In this document: positions 1-7,013 of the stretch, in pieces
How positions within the stretch are numbered: the first letter of the stretch is position 1
How the letters are laid out: each line of letters begins with the position of its first letter
Source: an uncultured Bifidobacterium sp.
Lineage (GTDB): Bacteria > Actinomycetota > Actinomycetes > Actinomycetales > Bifidobacteriaceae
Assembly (NCBI RefSeq): GCF_959020145.1
Contig: NZ_CAUEQY010000035.1
Span: 1-10,625 of the forward strand
DNA: 10,625 nucleotides
Direction: 5' to 3'
The notes under the pieces: model-generated
Seen by the model: the letters and a program-made list of their open reading frames with translations, nothing else
Told to the model about the DNA's origin: nothing
The model's database searches: none
Position numbers and translations under genes: made by a program

Positions 1-2316
1 AACATCAGCACCGACCTGTGGGGCATCTTCTACGAAGACATCAGCTACTCCGGCGACGGCGGACTCAACGCCGACCTCGTACAGAACGGCGCATTCGAAT
101 ACAATCGCGCCGACTCCTCCGACTGGAGCAACTACAGCTTCTGGCGCAAAATCGTGCCCGCCGGCTCCTTCGCAGCCTTCGACGTGCTCACCGACAATCC
201 GGTAGCCGAAGAAAACCCGCACTATGCGTCCGTCGAAGTCGAACAGGCGCCGGCTTCGCTTGAAAATATCGGCTGGGACGGCATGGTCTTCCGTGCCGGC
301 GAAACCTACGATTTTTCCGCATGGATGCGTATTTCCAGCAATTGCGAAGCTTCCGCGCTTCCCGTCACCGTCGCTCTGATTGACGACGATGGAAATGCGA
401 TTGCAGAACAAGATATCACCGTCGATTCCAACGATTGGCGTAAGCAAGAGGTTTCGCTGACGGTTTCCGGTGAAAGCAATGCCATCGTTGTACATGAAGG
501 CGCTTTGCGACTTACCTTCACCACGGAAGGTACCGTCGATCTTGATTTCGTTACCCTCGAACCACGCACCACCTACAACGGGCTCAAGCATTTCCGTCCC
601 GATTTGGTCAAGGCGCTCGCCGACCTGCAGCCGCGCTTCATGCGCTTCCCGGGCGGCTGCATCACCCACGGTCTTGGCATGGATAACATGTACCACTGGG
701 ATCGCACCATCGGTGATGTTGAGCATCGGCCGCACAATTTCAACCTGTGGGGCTACCACCAGTCGTTCCGTATCGGCTACTACGAATACTTGTGCCTGTG
801 CGAAACCATTGGCGCGAAGCCGCTGCCGGTGCTGCCCGCCGCCGTGAGCTGCCAGAACACCAGTCAGGGCCCGGTGCCGATCGCGCAGAAAGACATGCCG
901 GCATACATCGATGAAGTGCTGCATTTGGTCGAATTCTGCAATGGCGATGCCGCGACCACCGAATGGGGTGCCAAGCGTGCCGCCATGGGTCATCCGGAAC
1001 CGTTCAACCTTGAATATTTGGGCATCGGCAACGAAGATCTCATCGATGACGTGTTCAGGAACCGCTTCCAGCAGATCTTCGACGCGGTCAAGGCCACCTA
1101 CCCGGATATTGTTGTGGTTGGCACGGTCGGTCCGGCTCCGAGCGGTCCCGACTACGAGGCTGGTTGGCAGTATGCGCGTGAAGCCGGAGTTCCCATCGTT
1201 GACGAGCATTCCTATCAGTCCTCCAGCTGGTGGTTCCACAATCTCGACCACTACGACACCACGGATCGTGAGGGCCCGAAGGTGTACTTGGGCGAGTATG
1301 GTTCGTGGAACACGCAGCTGATCAACGGTCTTTCCGAAGCGGCGTTCATGGGTCGCATGGAATTGAACGGCGATGCCGTGGTCATGTCTTCGTATGCGCC
1401 GCTGTTTGCCAAGAACGGACATCACAGCTGGAATCCTGATCTGATCTACTTCGACAACGAACGTACCTACCTGCCGTACAGCTACTGGGTGCAGCAGATG
1501 TATGCCACCACCACGTCCGATACCGCATGGCCGGTCGCGGTGGAAGGCAAGACCACGCTGCGTCGCGAACTGCCACCAACCGTTGGCCTGCGCTTGGAAG
1601 GTGCCGCTCACGCCGACATCACCAACTTCAGCGTTGACACCGCTGATGGCCGCCATGTCGATCTTGAGGACTGCCATTACGCAGGCAATGGTCCGATGAA
1701 CACGAGCCTCAACATTGACTCTGACGCCTACACCATCAACGCCACCATCACCTACTATCAGGGTCGTTGGGGCTTGCAGCTGGTCCACGGCGACATCAAC
1801 GGCAAGAACCACAACATCACCTCCTTCGGTCGTGCTTTCGAAATCAAGGTGGTGCGCGACGGTACCGCCTACAATCTTGACGGCACCGAATGGTCCATGG
1901 ACGAAGTGTTCCCCGGAACCGTGTGGCAGGTGCGCATCGAAGTGGCCGATCGCGGCGAAAGCATGAAGCTGTATATCGATGGAGAGCTTGTTGCACAGGG
2001 TGTTGAGAAGCCGGAAGAGCCCCGCCGTACCGTCACCGTGGCTCGCAATGATGCTGAAGGCGTCACCTACGTGCGTATCGTCAACGCGCTCGACGCTGAA
2101 GCCGAGATTGATCTGAACCAGGTGCTTGACGAGCTTGGTGTTTCCGCGGAATCCCGCGCTTCGGCAACTGCCACCGTGCTCGCCGGAACCGACCCGTACG
2201 CCGGTGAAATCGGCAAGGCTTCGCCAACCGTTCCGGTTGAAACCGCAATCGACCTAATCAGCGGCGCCTACACCGCCCCCTCCTGGTCCTTCACCACCCT
2301 CACCTTCCATGACTAA
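1..2316 (+). CDS. GH51 alpha-L-arabinofuranosidase, 5'-truncated by window edge
   Basis: Exo-acting glycosidase that releases terminal alpha-L-arabinofuranosyl residues from arabinan, arabinoxylan or derived oligosaccharides. The reading frame is open from base 1, so the true start lies outside; 771 residues are visible. Residues 6-33 carry the family's N-terminal signature (LWGIFYEDISYSGDGG, then LVQNGAFEY). Residues about 34-183 look like a CBM4/9-like beta-sandwich. The (beta/alpha)8 barrel follows, with RFPGG at 215-219, the acid/base Glu345 in GIGNEDL and the nucleophile Glu432 in YLGEYGSW. The C-terminal beta domain is interrupted at about 530-675 by a concanavalin/LamG-like insert (VWQVRIEV near 641, LYIDGEL near 657-663) and resumes to the end. 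Only a short N-terminal piece should be missing by comparison with the family; whether a signal peptide precedes it cannot be seen, though long GH51 enzymes are often cytoplasmic. The family is secure; exact substrate is not. Confidence 0.93.
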   Translation, partial: NISTDLWGIFYEDISYSGDGGLNADLVQNGAFEYNRADSSDWSNYSFWRKIVPAGSFAAFDVLTDNPVAEENPHYASVEVEQAPASLENIGWDGMVFRAGETYDFSAWMRISSNCEASALPVTVALIDDDGNAIAEQDITVDSNDWRKQEVSLTVSGESNAIVVHEGALRLTFTTEGTVDLDFVTLEPRTTYNGLKHFRPDLVKALADLQPRFMRFPGGCITHGLGMDNMYHWDRTIGDVEHRPHNFNLWGYHQSFRIGYYEYLCLCETIGAKPLPVLPAAVSCQNTSQGPVPIAQKDMPAYIDEVLHLVEFCNGDAATTEWGAKRAAMGHPEPFNLEYLGIGNEDLIDDVFRNRFQQIFDAVKATYPDIVVVGTVGPAPSGPDYEAGWQYAREAGVPIVDEHSYQSSSWWFHNLDHYDTTDREGPKVYLGEYGSWNTQLINGLSEAAFMGRMELNGDAVVMSSYAPLFAKNGHHSWNPDLIYFDNERTYLPYSYWVQQMYATTTSDTAWPVAVEGKTTLRRELPPTVGLRLEGAAHADITNFSVDTADGRHVDLEDCHYAGNGPMNTSLNIDSDAYTINATITYYQGRWGLQLVHGDINGKNHNITSFGRAFEIKVVRDGTAYNLDGTEWSMDEVFPGTVWQVRIEVADRGESMKLYIDGELVAQGVEKPEEPRRTVTVARNDAEGVTYVRIVNALDAEAEIDLNQVLDELGVSAESRASATATVLAGTDPYAGEIGKASPTVPVETAIDLISGAYTAPSWSFTTLTFHD

Positions 2317-2320
2317 TCGC

Positions 2321-2333
2321 GGAAAGCGTTTCA
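2321..2333. promoter_or_regulatory. possible LacI-type operator-like site downstream of the GH51 gene
   Basis: GGAAAGCGTTTCA begins five bases after the GH51 stop codon. It resembles the TGWAARCGYTWNCW pattern of LacI/CcpA-family sites with about two mismatches and has a central CG. LacI-family regulators are common in bifidobacterial sugar loci, but this site lies after the sugar gene and 105 bases before tatD, which has no obvious sugar role. It may be chance. Confidence 0.15.
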
Positions 2334-2375
2334 GCGCTACGTCGCAAAACATATGGAGGTGCGTTGGTTAATCCC

Positions 2376-2422
2376 ACTGCCATCGATGAATAACGCGGCT
2401 TCCGAAGCAAGACTGCCATCGA
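2376..2422. repeat. 11-bp direct repeat upstream of tatD
   Basis: ACTGCCATCGA occurs at 2376-2386 and again at 2412-2422, 36 bases apart start to start, just upstream of the TatD-family gene. Spacing of 36 is close to an integral number of helical turns (about 3.4), so two protein-binding sites are possible, but the copies may also be a small local duplication. No -35 element was recognised here. Confidence 0.4.
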
Positions 2423-2425
2423 GCG

Positions 2426-2437
2426 TAGGCTGGAGGC
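2426..2437 (+). promoter_or_regulatory. putative -10 box for leaderless tatD-family transcript
   Basis: TAGGCT (2426-2431) fits TANNNT and lies six bases before the ATG at 2438, the spacing expected if transcription starts at or next to the start codon. The GGAGG at 2432-2436 is only one base from the ATG, too close to act as a normal Shine-Dalgarno. No clear -35 was found. Confidence 0.4.
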
Positions 2438-3394
2438 ATGAGCAAACACCATCGTGACCGCAGCTGGGCGCCAGCACCGCAACCACTTCCCGAGAACGCG
2501 CACGTCATCGACAACCACACGCATGTGGCGTCCGTCGTGCCGTTCTCGCGGGCCATGAGCCACGAAGCGCAAGAAAAAGGACAGCCGGAAGTCCCCGTAT
2601 ACAGCGTCGACGAACTGCTGAACCAAGCGCAACAAGTCGGAGTCGAAGGCGTCATCGACTGCGGATGCGAACTGCCGAACCTCATGACGGCCATCGACAT
2701 GGCACGCGAACACCCCCAAACCGTGCATGCGGCCATCGCCATACACCCCAACGAATCCGTGCTCCACGGTCACCGCGGGGTGCCGGGCCCAGACGGGTTG
2801 CCGCTCAAATACAAGCCATGGCACGACACCAGCTTCGAAGACGCCATGGCCGAAGTGCACCGCCTCGCCACCGCCTACCCCAACCAGGTTGTGGCCATCG
2901 GCGAGACGGGCATGGACCTCTTCCGCACCGGAGAAGCCGCCAAAGAACTGCAGCGAGAAGCCTTCCGCGCGCACATCGCGCTCGCGAAAGAACTGAACCT
3001 GCCCATGCAGATCCATGATCGCGATTCACATAAGGAAGTCATCGAAACGCTGCTGGCGGACGGCGCTCCCGAACGGACCGTGTTCCACAGCTATTCCGGT
3101 GATGCCGAAATGGGTGAGATCGCACGTGAAAACGGTTGGTATCTCAGCCTTTCGGGCACATCCAGCTATAAGGGCAACGATGGTATTCGCGAGTCGGCGC
3201 GCATTGTCGGATTGAGCCATGTCATGGTCGAAACAGATGCCCCCTACCTAAGTCCGATGCCGTATCGGGGCCGCACCAACGCGCCATACATGATCCCCTA
3301 CACCCTGCAGTCGTTGGCGAATTATCTCGATAAACCGCTGACGGAAGTCGCGCAGGCAACGCGAAAGACCACGCGCGAAGTGTACGGAATCTGA
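2438..3394 (+). CDS. TatD-family metal-dependent hydrolase
   Basis: 318 residues, an amidohydrolase-superfamily TIM barrel of the TatD DNase type (family members act as Mg2+/Mn2+-dependent 3'-5' exonucleases or deoxyribonucleases in nucleic-acid quality control). Metal ligands expected for the family are visible in order: His27 and His29 in DNHTHV, Glu156 in GETGMD, His193 in QIHDRD, His217 in VFHSYS and Asp267 in ETDAPYLSP. The ATG at 2438 is the only usable start: the frame has a stop at 2426-2428, and the next Met (residue 40) would remove the HxH motif. The N-terminus has about 22 residues before the barrel, and residues 104-130 contain a longer loop (HPNESVLHGHRG and on) than compact TatD proteins show. 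The gene stands alone between an arabinofuranosidase and a potassium transporter, so context says little about its role. Bifidobacterial copies are commonly annotated tatD; the symbol is not asserted since several paralogues exist in bacteria. Confidence 0.92.
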   Translation: MSKHHRDRSWAPAPQPLPENAHVIDNHTHVASVVPFSRAMSHEAQEKGQPEVPVYSVDELLNQAQQVGVEGVIDCGCELPNLMTAIDMAREHPQTVHAAIAIHPNESVLHGHRGVPGPDGLPLKYKPWHDTSFEDAMAEVHRLATAYPNQVVAIGETGMDLFRTGEAAKELQREAFRAHIALAKELNLPMQIHDRDSHKEVIETLLADGAPERTVFHSYSGDAEMGEIARENGWYLSLSGTSSYKGNDGIRESARIVGLSHVMVETDAPYLSPMPYRGRTNAPYMIPYTLQSLANYLDKPLTEVAQATRKTTREVYGI

Positions 3395-3538
3395 ACAAAT
3401 TCCGAAAATCGACAGGACGGAAACGATTTATCCGAAAATAAGAGAGAGTAAGAGAAAGACAAGAGGTAAAATAAGAAAAAAACCCACAGGAAGTTTACTT
3501 CGTGCGAGATCAAGAATCGCAAGAAACAATGTGAAGAT
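3395..3538. other. AT- and purine-rich intergenic spacer upstream of kup promoter
   Basis: Non-coding. Between 3441 and 3482 all but four of 42 bases are purines on the plus strand (AGAGAGAGTA, then AAGAGGTAAA and a run of seven A's at 3476-3482), which contrasts sharply with the GC-rich neighbours. TCCGAAAAT is repeated directly at 3401-3409 and 3431-3439, exactly 30 bases apart. No riboswitch fold or gene was recognised; the minus-strand reading frame through the tract encodes only a hydrophobic F/L/S string that reflects the base composition. Confidence 0.5.
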
Positions 3539-3567
3539 TTGACAAGACTTCGTAAGGCTCCTAACGT
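3539..3567 (+). promoter_or_regulatory. kup promoter (-35 TTGACA, 17-bp spacer, -10 TAACGT)
   Basis: TTGACA at 3539-3544 is a perfect -35; TAACGT at 3562-3567 fits TANNNT and follows after exactly 17 bases. Transcription should begin near 3574, giving a leader of about 50 bases that contains the GGAGGT ribosome site. A small inverted repeat, AAGGC (3554-3558) with GCCTT (3568-3572) followed by T's to 3575, overlaps the -10 box and could be a weak terminator of the upstream gene. Confidence 0.75.
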
Positions 3568-3614
3568 GCCTTTTTGCGTTTATTTTGGGGAGTGGGTTGG
3601 AAGGCCCGCCACTT

Positions 3615-3620
3615 GGAGGT
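3615..3620 (+). promoter_or_regulatory. Shine-Dalgarno site fixing the kup start
   Basis: GGAGGT followed by six bases (AGCGTT) and ATG at 3627. This ideal spacing favours ATG 3627 over the in-frame TTG at 3585, which lacks a comparable ribosome site. Confidence 0.85.
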
Positions 3621-3626
3621 AGCGTT

Positions 3627-5804
3627 ATGGCTAACGAGCCAAACGAGGATGAGCCGCTGTTTCACGCAGCCACATACACGCAGGCGCCGAAGGTTTCGCA
3701 CAAGGTGCTGACTAAGGAAGAGCGACAGGTGCTGATCAAGCAGCACGAGGAGAAACAGCAGGAGGCCGCCAAACTTGACCAGGTGGCCAGCAAGGGTCCC
3801 GTCGGTCGTTGGTGGAGCCGTCTGCAATCCGGTCCAAACAGAATCACGCCCGCCATGGCGATCGTGGCGTTGGGCGTGGTATATGGCGATATCGGCACCT
3901 CGCCGCTGTACACCATGCAGACGTTCCTCAACGGGCAGGGCGGACTTGCGCATGCCGACCGCGAAGCCGTGCTCGGCGTGCTTTCGTTGGTGTTCTGGTC
4001 AATCACGCTTATCACCACCGTCAAATACGTGCTGATTGCCATGCGTATCGACAACAAGGGCGAAGGCGGCATTTTCGCGCTGTACTCGTTGGTTCGAAAG
4101 TACGGTGCATGGCTTGCGATTCCTGCCATGCTCGGCGGCGCCGCGTTCCTCGCCGATTCCGTACTCACCCCGGCTGTGTCCATCAGCTCGGCAGTGGAAG
4201 GCTTGGAGACGCTACCAGCTTTTGAAAAACTTTTCACTGAAAACAAGCAGCTGACCCTGATGATCACCGCGGCCATCATTCTGATGCTGTTCTCTGTGCA
4301 GTCGCGTGGCACCGAGCGTATCGGCAAGGCGTTCGGTTCGGTCGTGCTTGTCTGGTTCTCGTTCCTGGCGGTTGTCGGCTTGGCGAACCTCAGTCAGTAT
4401 TGGAGCGTGTTCGCGGCGCTCAACCCCGTGTACGGTGTCAGATTCCTGTTCAGCAGCCATAATGCCGCCGGGCTTGCCATCATGGGTACGGTGTTCCTGT
4501 CAACCACCGGTGCCGAAGCGCTTTATTCCGACATGGGTCATGTTGGCCGTGGCAACATCTATTTCACGTGGCCGTTCATCAAAATCGCGCTTGTGCTCTG
4601 TTATTTCGGCCAAGGCGCATGGATGCTCAATCATTGGGATGATTCGGCTTACATCCGCACGCACGGTTTGAACCCGTTCTTCGAAATGATGACGCCCAGC
4701 GTGCGTTACGTGGCCGTCGTGCTTTCCGTGGTCGCGGGCGTTATCGCATCGCAGGCGTTGATCACCGGCGCGTTCACGATGGTGTCTGAAGCCACCCATC
4801 TGAACTGGATGCCGCATCTTCAGGTCCGTTACCCGGCCCGTACCCGCGGTCAGCTGTACATTCCTGTGGTCAATGCGGTGCTTTGCGTTTCCACGCTGTT
4901 GGTTTTGGCGCTATTCCGTGATTCCGAGCATATTTCCGCGGCGTATGGTCTGGCGTTGACCATCACCATGATCACTACCACCATTCTGCTTGCCGTCTAC
5001 ATCTGGCATTCGGGGCGTCGTATCGGAGCGGTCGTATTCACCGTGCTGTTTCTTGCGATCCAATTCATGTTCTTCTTCGCTTCCATGGCGAAGTTCCTGC
5101 ATGGTGGTTGGTTCACGATGCTGCTTACCTTCGCGATTCTGCTGGTTATGTACACGTGGAACGAAGGCACGAAGCTGGAACGTGCGCAGCGTCGCCATAT
5201 GCAGCCCGCCGAATGCCTACCGGTGCTGAAGCGGTTGCATGATGACGATACGATTCCGTATTTTGCCGACAATATCGTCTATCTCACGTCGGATCCGGAG
5301 ACGAAGCGTATCGATACCGATATCTTCTTCTCGATTTTCGCCGACCATCCAAAACGTGCCCGCGCTTGGTGGGCTGTTTCCGTCGAGACTGCCGATGAGC
5401 CGTTCACCCGCGAGTATTCGGTTGAGAATTTCGGTACGGATTATATGTTCCGTGTTCGCATTCGGCTTGGTTTCAAGGTTTCTCAGTCGATTCCAGCTTA
5501 CATTCATCAGATCATGAACGATTTGTCGAAGTCGGGGGATCTGCCGAGGCAGGAAAGCCGCTATCCGAAGCTTGATGCTGATCCGAATATCGGTCCGATT
5601 CGATATGTGCTGATACACAAGGCGCTTATGCCTGAGTCGAAGGTGTCGCAGCGTGGCGCGATTTCTTTGGAAGTCAAGTATGCGATTCGTCATTTTGCGG
5701 GATCTCCGGTCAAATGGTTCGGCCTTGCGCCTTACAATCCGCTGATTGAGATACAGCCGCTGTTCCTCGCGACTCAGCGTCCTCCGCGGCTAAAGCGTGT
5801 GTGA
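3627..5804 (+). CDS. kup: Kup/HAK/KT-family potassium uptake transporter
   Basis: 725 residues. Integral membrane K+ importer, thought to work by H+ symport in this family. The family hallmark GVVYGDIGTSPLYT is at residues 83-96 (Asp88), followed by NKGEGGIFALYSL at 143-155, ADSVLTPAVSISSAVEG at 176-192, and GAEALYSDMGHVG at 295-307. About twelve hydrophobic segments lie between residues 74 and 511, then a roughly 210-residue cytoplasmic C-terminal domain (512-725), as in E. coli Kup. Unlike E. coli Kup, some 70 residues precede the first membrane segment; they include a highly charged, probably helical stretch (about 28-50, KEERQVLIKQHEEKQQ). The start was chosen from the GGAGGT at 3615. It has its own promoter and a strong terminator, so it is probably monocistronic. 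No c-di-AMP (ydaO-type) riboswitch is possible in the roughly 50-base leader predicted. Confidence 0.96.
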   Translation: MANEPNEDEPLFHAATYTQAPKVSHKVLTKEERQVLIKQHEEKQQEAAKLDQVASKGPVGRWWSRLQSGPNRITPAMAIVALGVVYGDIGTSPLYTMQTFLNGQGGLAHADREAVLGVLSLVFWSITLITTVKYVLIAMRIDNKGEGGIFALYSLVRKYGAWLAIPAMLGGAAFLADSVLTPAVSISSAVEGLETLPAFEKLFTENKQLTLMITAAIILMLFSVQSRGTERIGKAFGSVVLVWFSFLAVVGLANLSQYWSVFAALNPVYGVRFLFSSHNAAGLAIMGTVFLSTTGAEALYSDMGHVGRGNIYFTWPFIKIALVLCYFGQGAWMLNHWDDSAYIRTHGLNPFFEMMTPSVRYVAVVLSVVAGVIASQALITGAFTMVSEATHLNWMPHLQVRYPARTRGQLYIPVVNAVLCVSTLLVLALFRDSEHISAAYGLALTITMITTTILLAVYIWHSGRRIGAVVFTVLFLAIQFMFFFASMAKFLHGGWFTMLLTFAILLVMYTWNEGTKLERAQRRHMQPAECLPVLKRLHDDDTIPYFADNIVYLTSDPETKRIDTDIFFSIFADHPKRARAWWAVSVETADEPFTREYSVENFGTDYMFRVRIRLGFKVSQSIPAYIHQIMNDLSKSGDLPRQESRYPKLDADPNIGPIRYVLIHKALMPESKVSQRGAISLEVKYAIRHFAGSPVKWFGLAPYNPLIEIQPLFLATQRPPRLKRV

Positions 5805-5817
5805 AACAAGCCGTGAA

Positions 5818-5870
5818 ACGGGCTGCGTGATGATGGCGATCGTATCTGCCATCGTCGCGCAGCCCGTTTT
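5818..5870 (+). terminator. strong intrinsic terminator after kup
   Basis: Left arm 5818-5837 and right arm 5848-5867 form a 20-bp stem (ten perfect pairs ACGGGCTGCG/CGCAGCCCGT at the base, then ten more with two G-U wobbles), loop of ten bases, and a TTTT run at 5867-5870. It begins 13 bases after the kup stop codon. Confidence 0.9.
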
Positions 5871-5991
5871 CGTAGGGCATTTTGTAGGTTTTTGCATGGT
5901 CTTATCTCGAAGAATCGTTGGAATCACGCTGTTTTTCGCACGCTATAAGCAATGTCGATAGCCATATGCGCGCGTTGCATTACAAGCCCTG

Positions 5992-6005
5992 TAGAGTAAT
6001 CAACC
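5992..6005 (+). promoter_or_regulatory. putative -10 box for leaderless glutamine amidotransferase transcript
   Basis: TAGAGT at 5992-5997 lies eight bases before the ATG at 6006, with no Shine-Dalgarno in between. This is the layout of a leaderless actinobacterial gene. No well-placed -35 was seen; a second, more distant TATAAG occurs at 5944-5949 with TTGGAA at 5918-5923, but the 20-base spacing is poor. Confidence 0.5.
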
Positions 6006-6890
6006 ATGTGCAGATTACTTGGATTCGCGGCAGCCGGAAGCAACACCAGTCTCAATGGCGTGCTCGGCATGCAGGCCGTACGCGATTTCCGGAATCTGAG
6101 CGAAATCCACAACGATGGCTGGGGCTCCGCGCTGGTCACCGTGCCGAGCGAATCGCCGTACCTGCGTGACGGTGGCGCTCCCACCCCGGAAACCGGCACC
6201 GCCGTCTACAAGAACACGATCGCAGCCCGACATGATCCGATTTTCGACGAGCTTGCGAACACTCCGGCTCGTGGAGGCCTGTGGCACCTGCGTTTGGCCA
6301 GCTCGAACCTGCCGTTGATTCTCGAAAACCAGCAGCCGTTCTACGCCAACGGATTGAGCTTCATCCACAATGGCGATATTTCCGACGATCAGGGTCGCAA
6401 CATCATCACCAACCGCGCGTTCCCGGTCGATCCCAACATCGTGCAGTCCACTGGCGGCCGTTCCGATTCCGCCATTTTCTTCGCAGTGATCCTGCAGTAC
6501 ATCGGTTTTGGTTTCGCACTCGACGAGGCGGTCGCGCAGGCGGTGCGCGAACTGCGCAAAAGCTATCCGAAGTCCAGCTACAACTGCATGATCCAGAGCC
6601 AAGACCAATTCATCGCTCTGTGTGCGGCCGGTCGTGAGGTCACGTCCAAGCGCATTGTGGAAATCTATGACCAGTACGGCCGTGGCGACCAGGCGCATGA
6701 CTATCGTGTGATGCGCTATCGTACGCTCGGTGAATCCGAAGCGGATCAGGCTGCAGGCCAGCCGAAGGGCGTGGTTGTGGCCAGCTCCGGTTTCGATCAG
6801 TGTGCCGAAGATGGCTGGACTCGTTTGGAAAACAATCAGATGATCGTTGCTTCCAACCGTACCGGCGCATTCCGCGTGCGTTCCATCTGA
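6006..6890 (+). CDS. stand-alone class II glutamine amidotransferase (GATase_4/YafJ-like)
   Basis: 294 residues, N-terminal-nucleophile hydrolase fold. It begins MCRLLGF: after removal of Met1, Cys2 would be the catalytic nucleophile, which independently confirms the start. Further family motifs are HNDGWG at 35-40, HLR at 94-96, FIHNG at 119-123 (likely oxyanion and glutamine-binding elements) and GGRSDS at 150-155. The C-terminal part (about 180-294) completes the Ntn fold and has no added synthetase domain. Relatives include YafJ of E. coli, whose substrate is unknown, and EgtC, which hydrolyses a gamma-glutamyl amide in ergothioneine synthesis; no ergothioneine genes are visible here. It may be a glutaminase or gamma-glutamyl amide hydrolase in the cytoplasm. 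It carries its own upstream -10 box and downstream terminator-like hairpins, so it is probably monocistronic. Confidence 0.9.
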   Translation: MCRLLGFAAAGSNTSLNGVLGMQAVRDFRNLSEIHNDGWGSALVTVPSESPYLRDGGAPTPETGTAVYKNTIAARHDPIFDELANTPARGGLWHLRLASSNLPLILENQQPFYANGLSFIHNGDISDDQGRNIITNRAFPVDPNIVQSTGGRSDSAIFFAVILQYIGFGFALDEAVAQAVRELRKSYPKSSYNCMIQSQDQFIALCAAGREVTSKRIVEIYDQYGRGDQAHDYRVMRYRTLGESEADQAAGQPKGVVVASSGFDQCAEDGWTRLENNQMIVASNRTGAFRVRSI

Positions 6891-6912
6891 AATCCGTAAT
6901 CTGAAATCCGTA
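6885..6912 (+). repeat. perfect 14-bp tandem duplication across a stop codon
   Basis: ATCTGAAATCCGTA occurs twice with no gap (6885-6898 and 6899-6912). The first copy holds the final Ile codon and TGA stop of the amidotransferase gene; the second is untranslated and supplies the left arm of the adjacent hairpin. It is likely a slippage product. Confidence 0.9.
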
Positions 6913-6925
6913 TTTCGGAATTTTT
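6901..6925 (+). terminator. short hairpin terminator after the amidotransferase gene
   Basis: CTGAAAT (6901-6907) pairs with ATTTCGG (6912-6918) as a 7-bp stem with one G-U pair and a CCGT loop, followed by AATTTTT. Modest strength because the stem is A/T-rich. Confidence 0.55.
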
Positions 6926-6928
6926 CGG

Positions 6929-6962
6929 CTGAAACTTTCATCGGGGATTTCCAGTTTTTTTT
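6929..6962 (+). terminator. second terminator-like hairpin with eight-T tract
   Basis: CTGAAA (6929-6934) can pair with ATTTCCAG (6947-6954) leaving one bulged C, followed directly by eight T's at 6955-6962. The stem is weak but the T-tract is the longest in the window; it probably backs up the hairpin just upstream. Confidence 0.45.
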
Positions 6963-7000
6963 CGACCGGATTCAGCATGCGGCAATCGTCATACAGCGCC

Positions 7001-7013
7001 TAAGATAGGCGGT
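7001..7013 (+). promoter_or_regulatory. putative -10 box for leaderless HD-domain gene
   Basis: TAAGAT at 7001-7006 fits TANNNT and is seven bases before the ATG at 7014. The only purine-rich stretch between (AGGCGGT) is a poor, badly spaced Shine-Dalgarno. No convincing -35 was found. Confidence 0.5.

Noticed and set aside
2300..3016. 238-codon minus-strand frame opposite tatD
   Set aside because: Shadow of the TatD coding sequence; no motifs and no promoter or ribosome site seen.
3322..3522. 66-codon minus-strand frame encoding a hydrophobic F/L/S-rich peptide
   Set aside because: The hydrophobicity comes from reading the polypurine tract as polypyrimidine codons; no ribosome site was found and the frame overlaps the tatD 3' end.
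3585..3626. TTG at 3585 as the start of kup (14 extra residues)
   Set aside because: The ATG at 3627 has GGAGGT with ideal six-base spacing, while the extra residues would be encoded by the leader that contains that site.
3568..3626. c-di-AMP or other K+-related riboswitch upstream of kup
   Set aside because: The predicted leader after the TTGACA/TAACGT promoter is only about 50 bases, too short for such riboswitches, and no matching fold was seen.
6015..6941. 308-codon minus-strand frame opposite the amidotransferase gene
   Set aside because: It mirrors a gene with Cys2, NDGWG and HNG motifs; the antisense product has no recognisable features.
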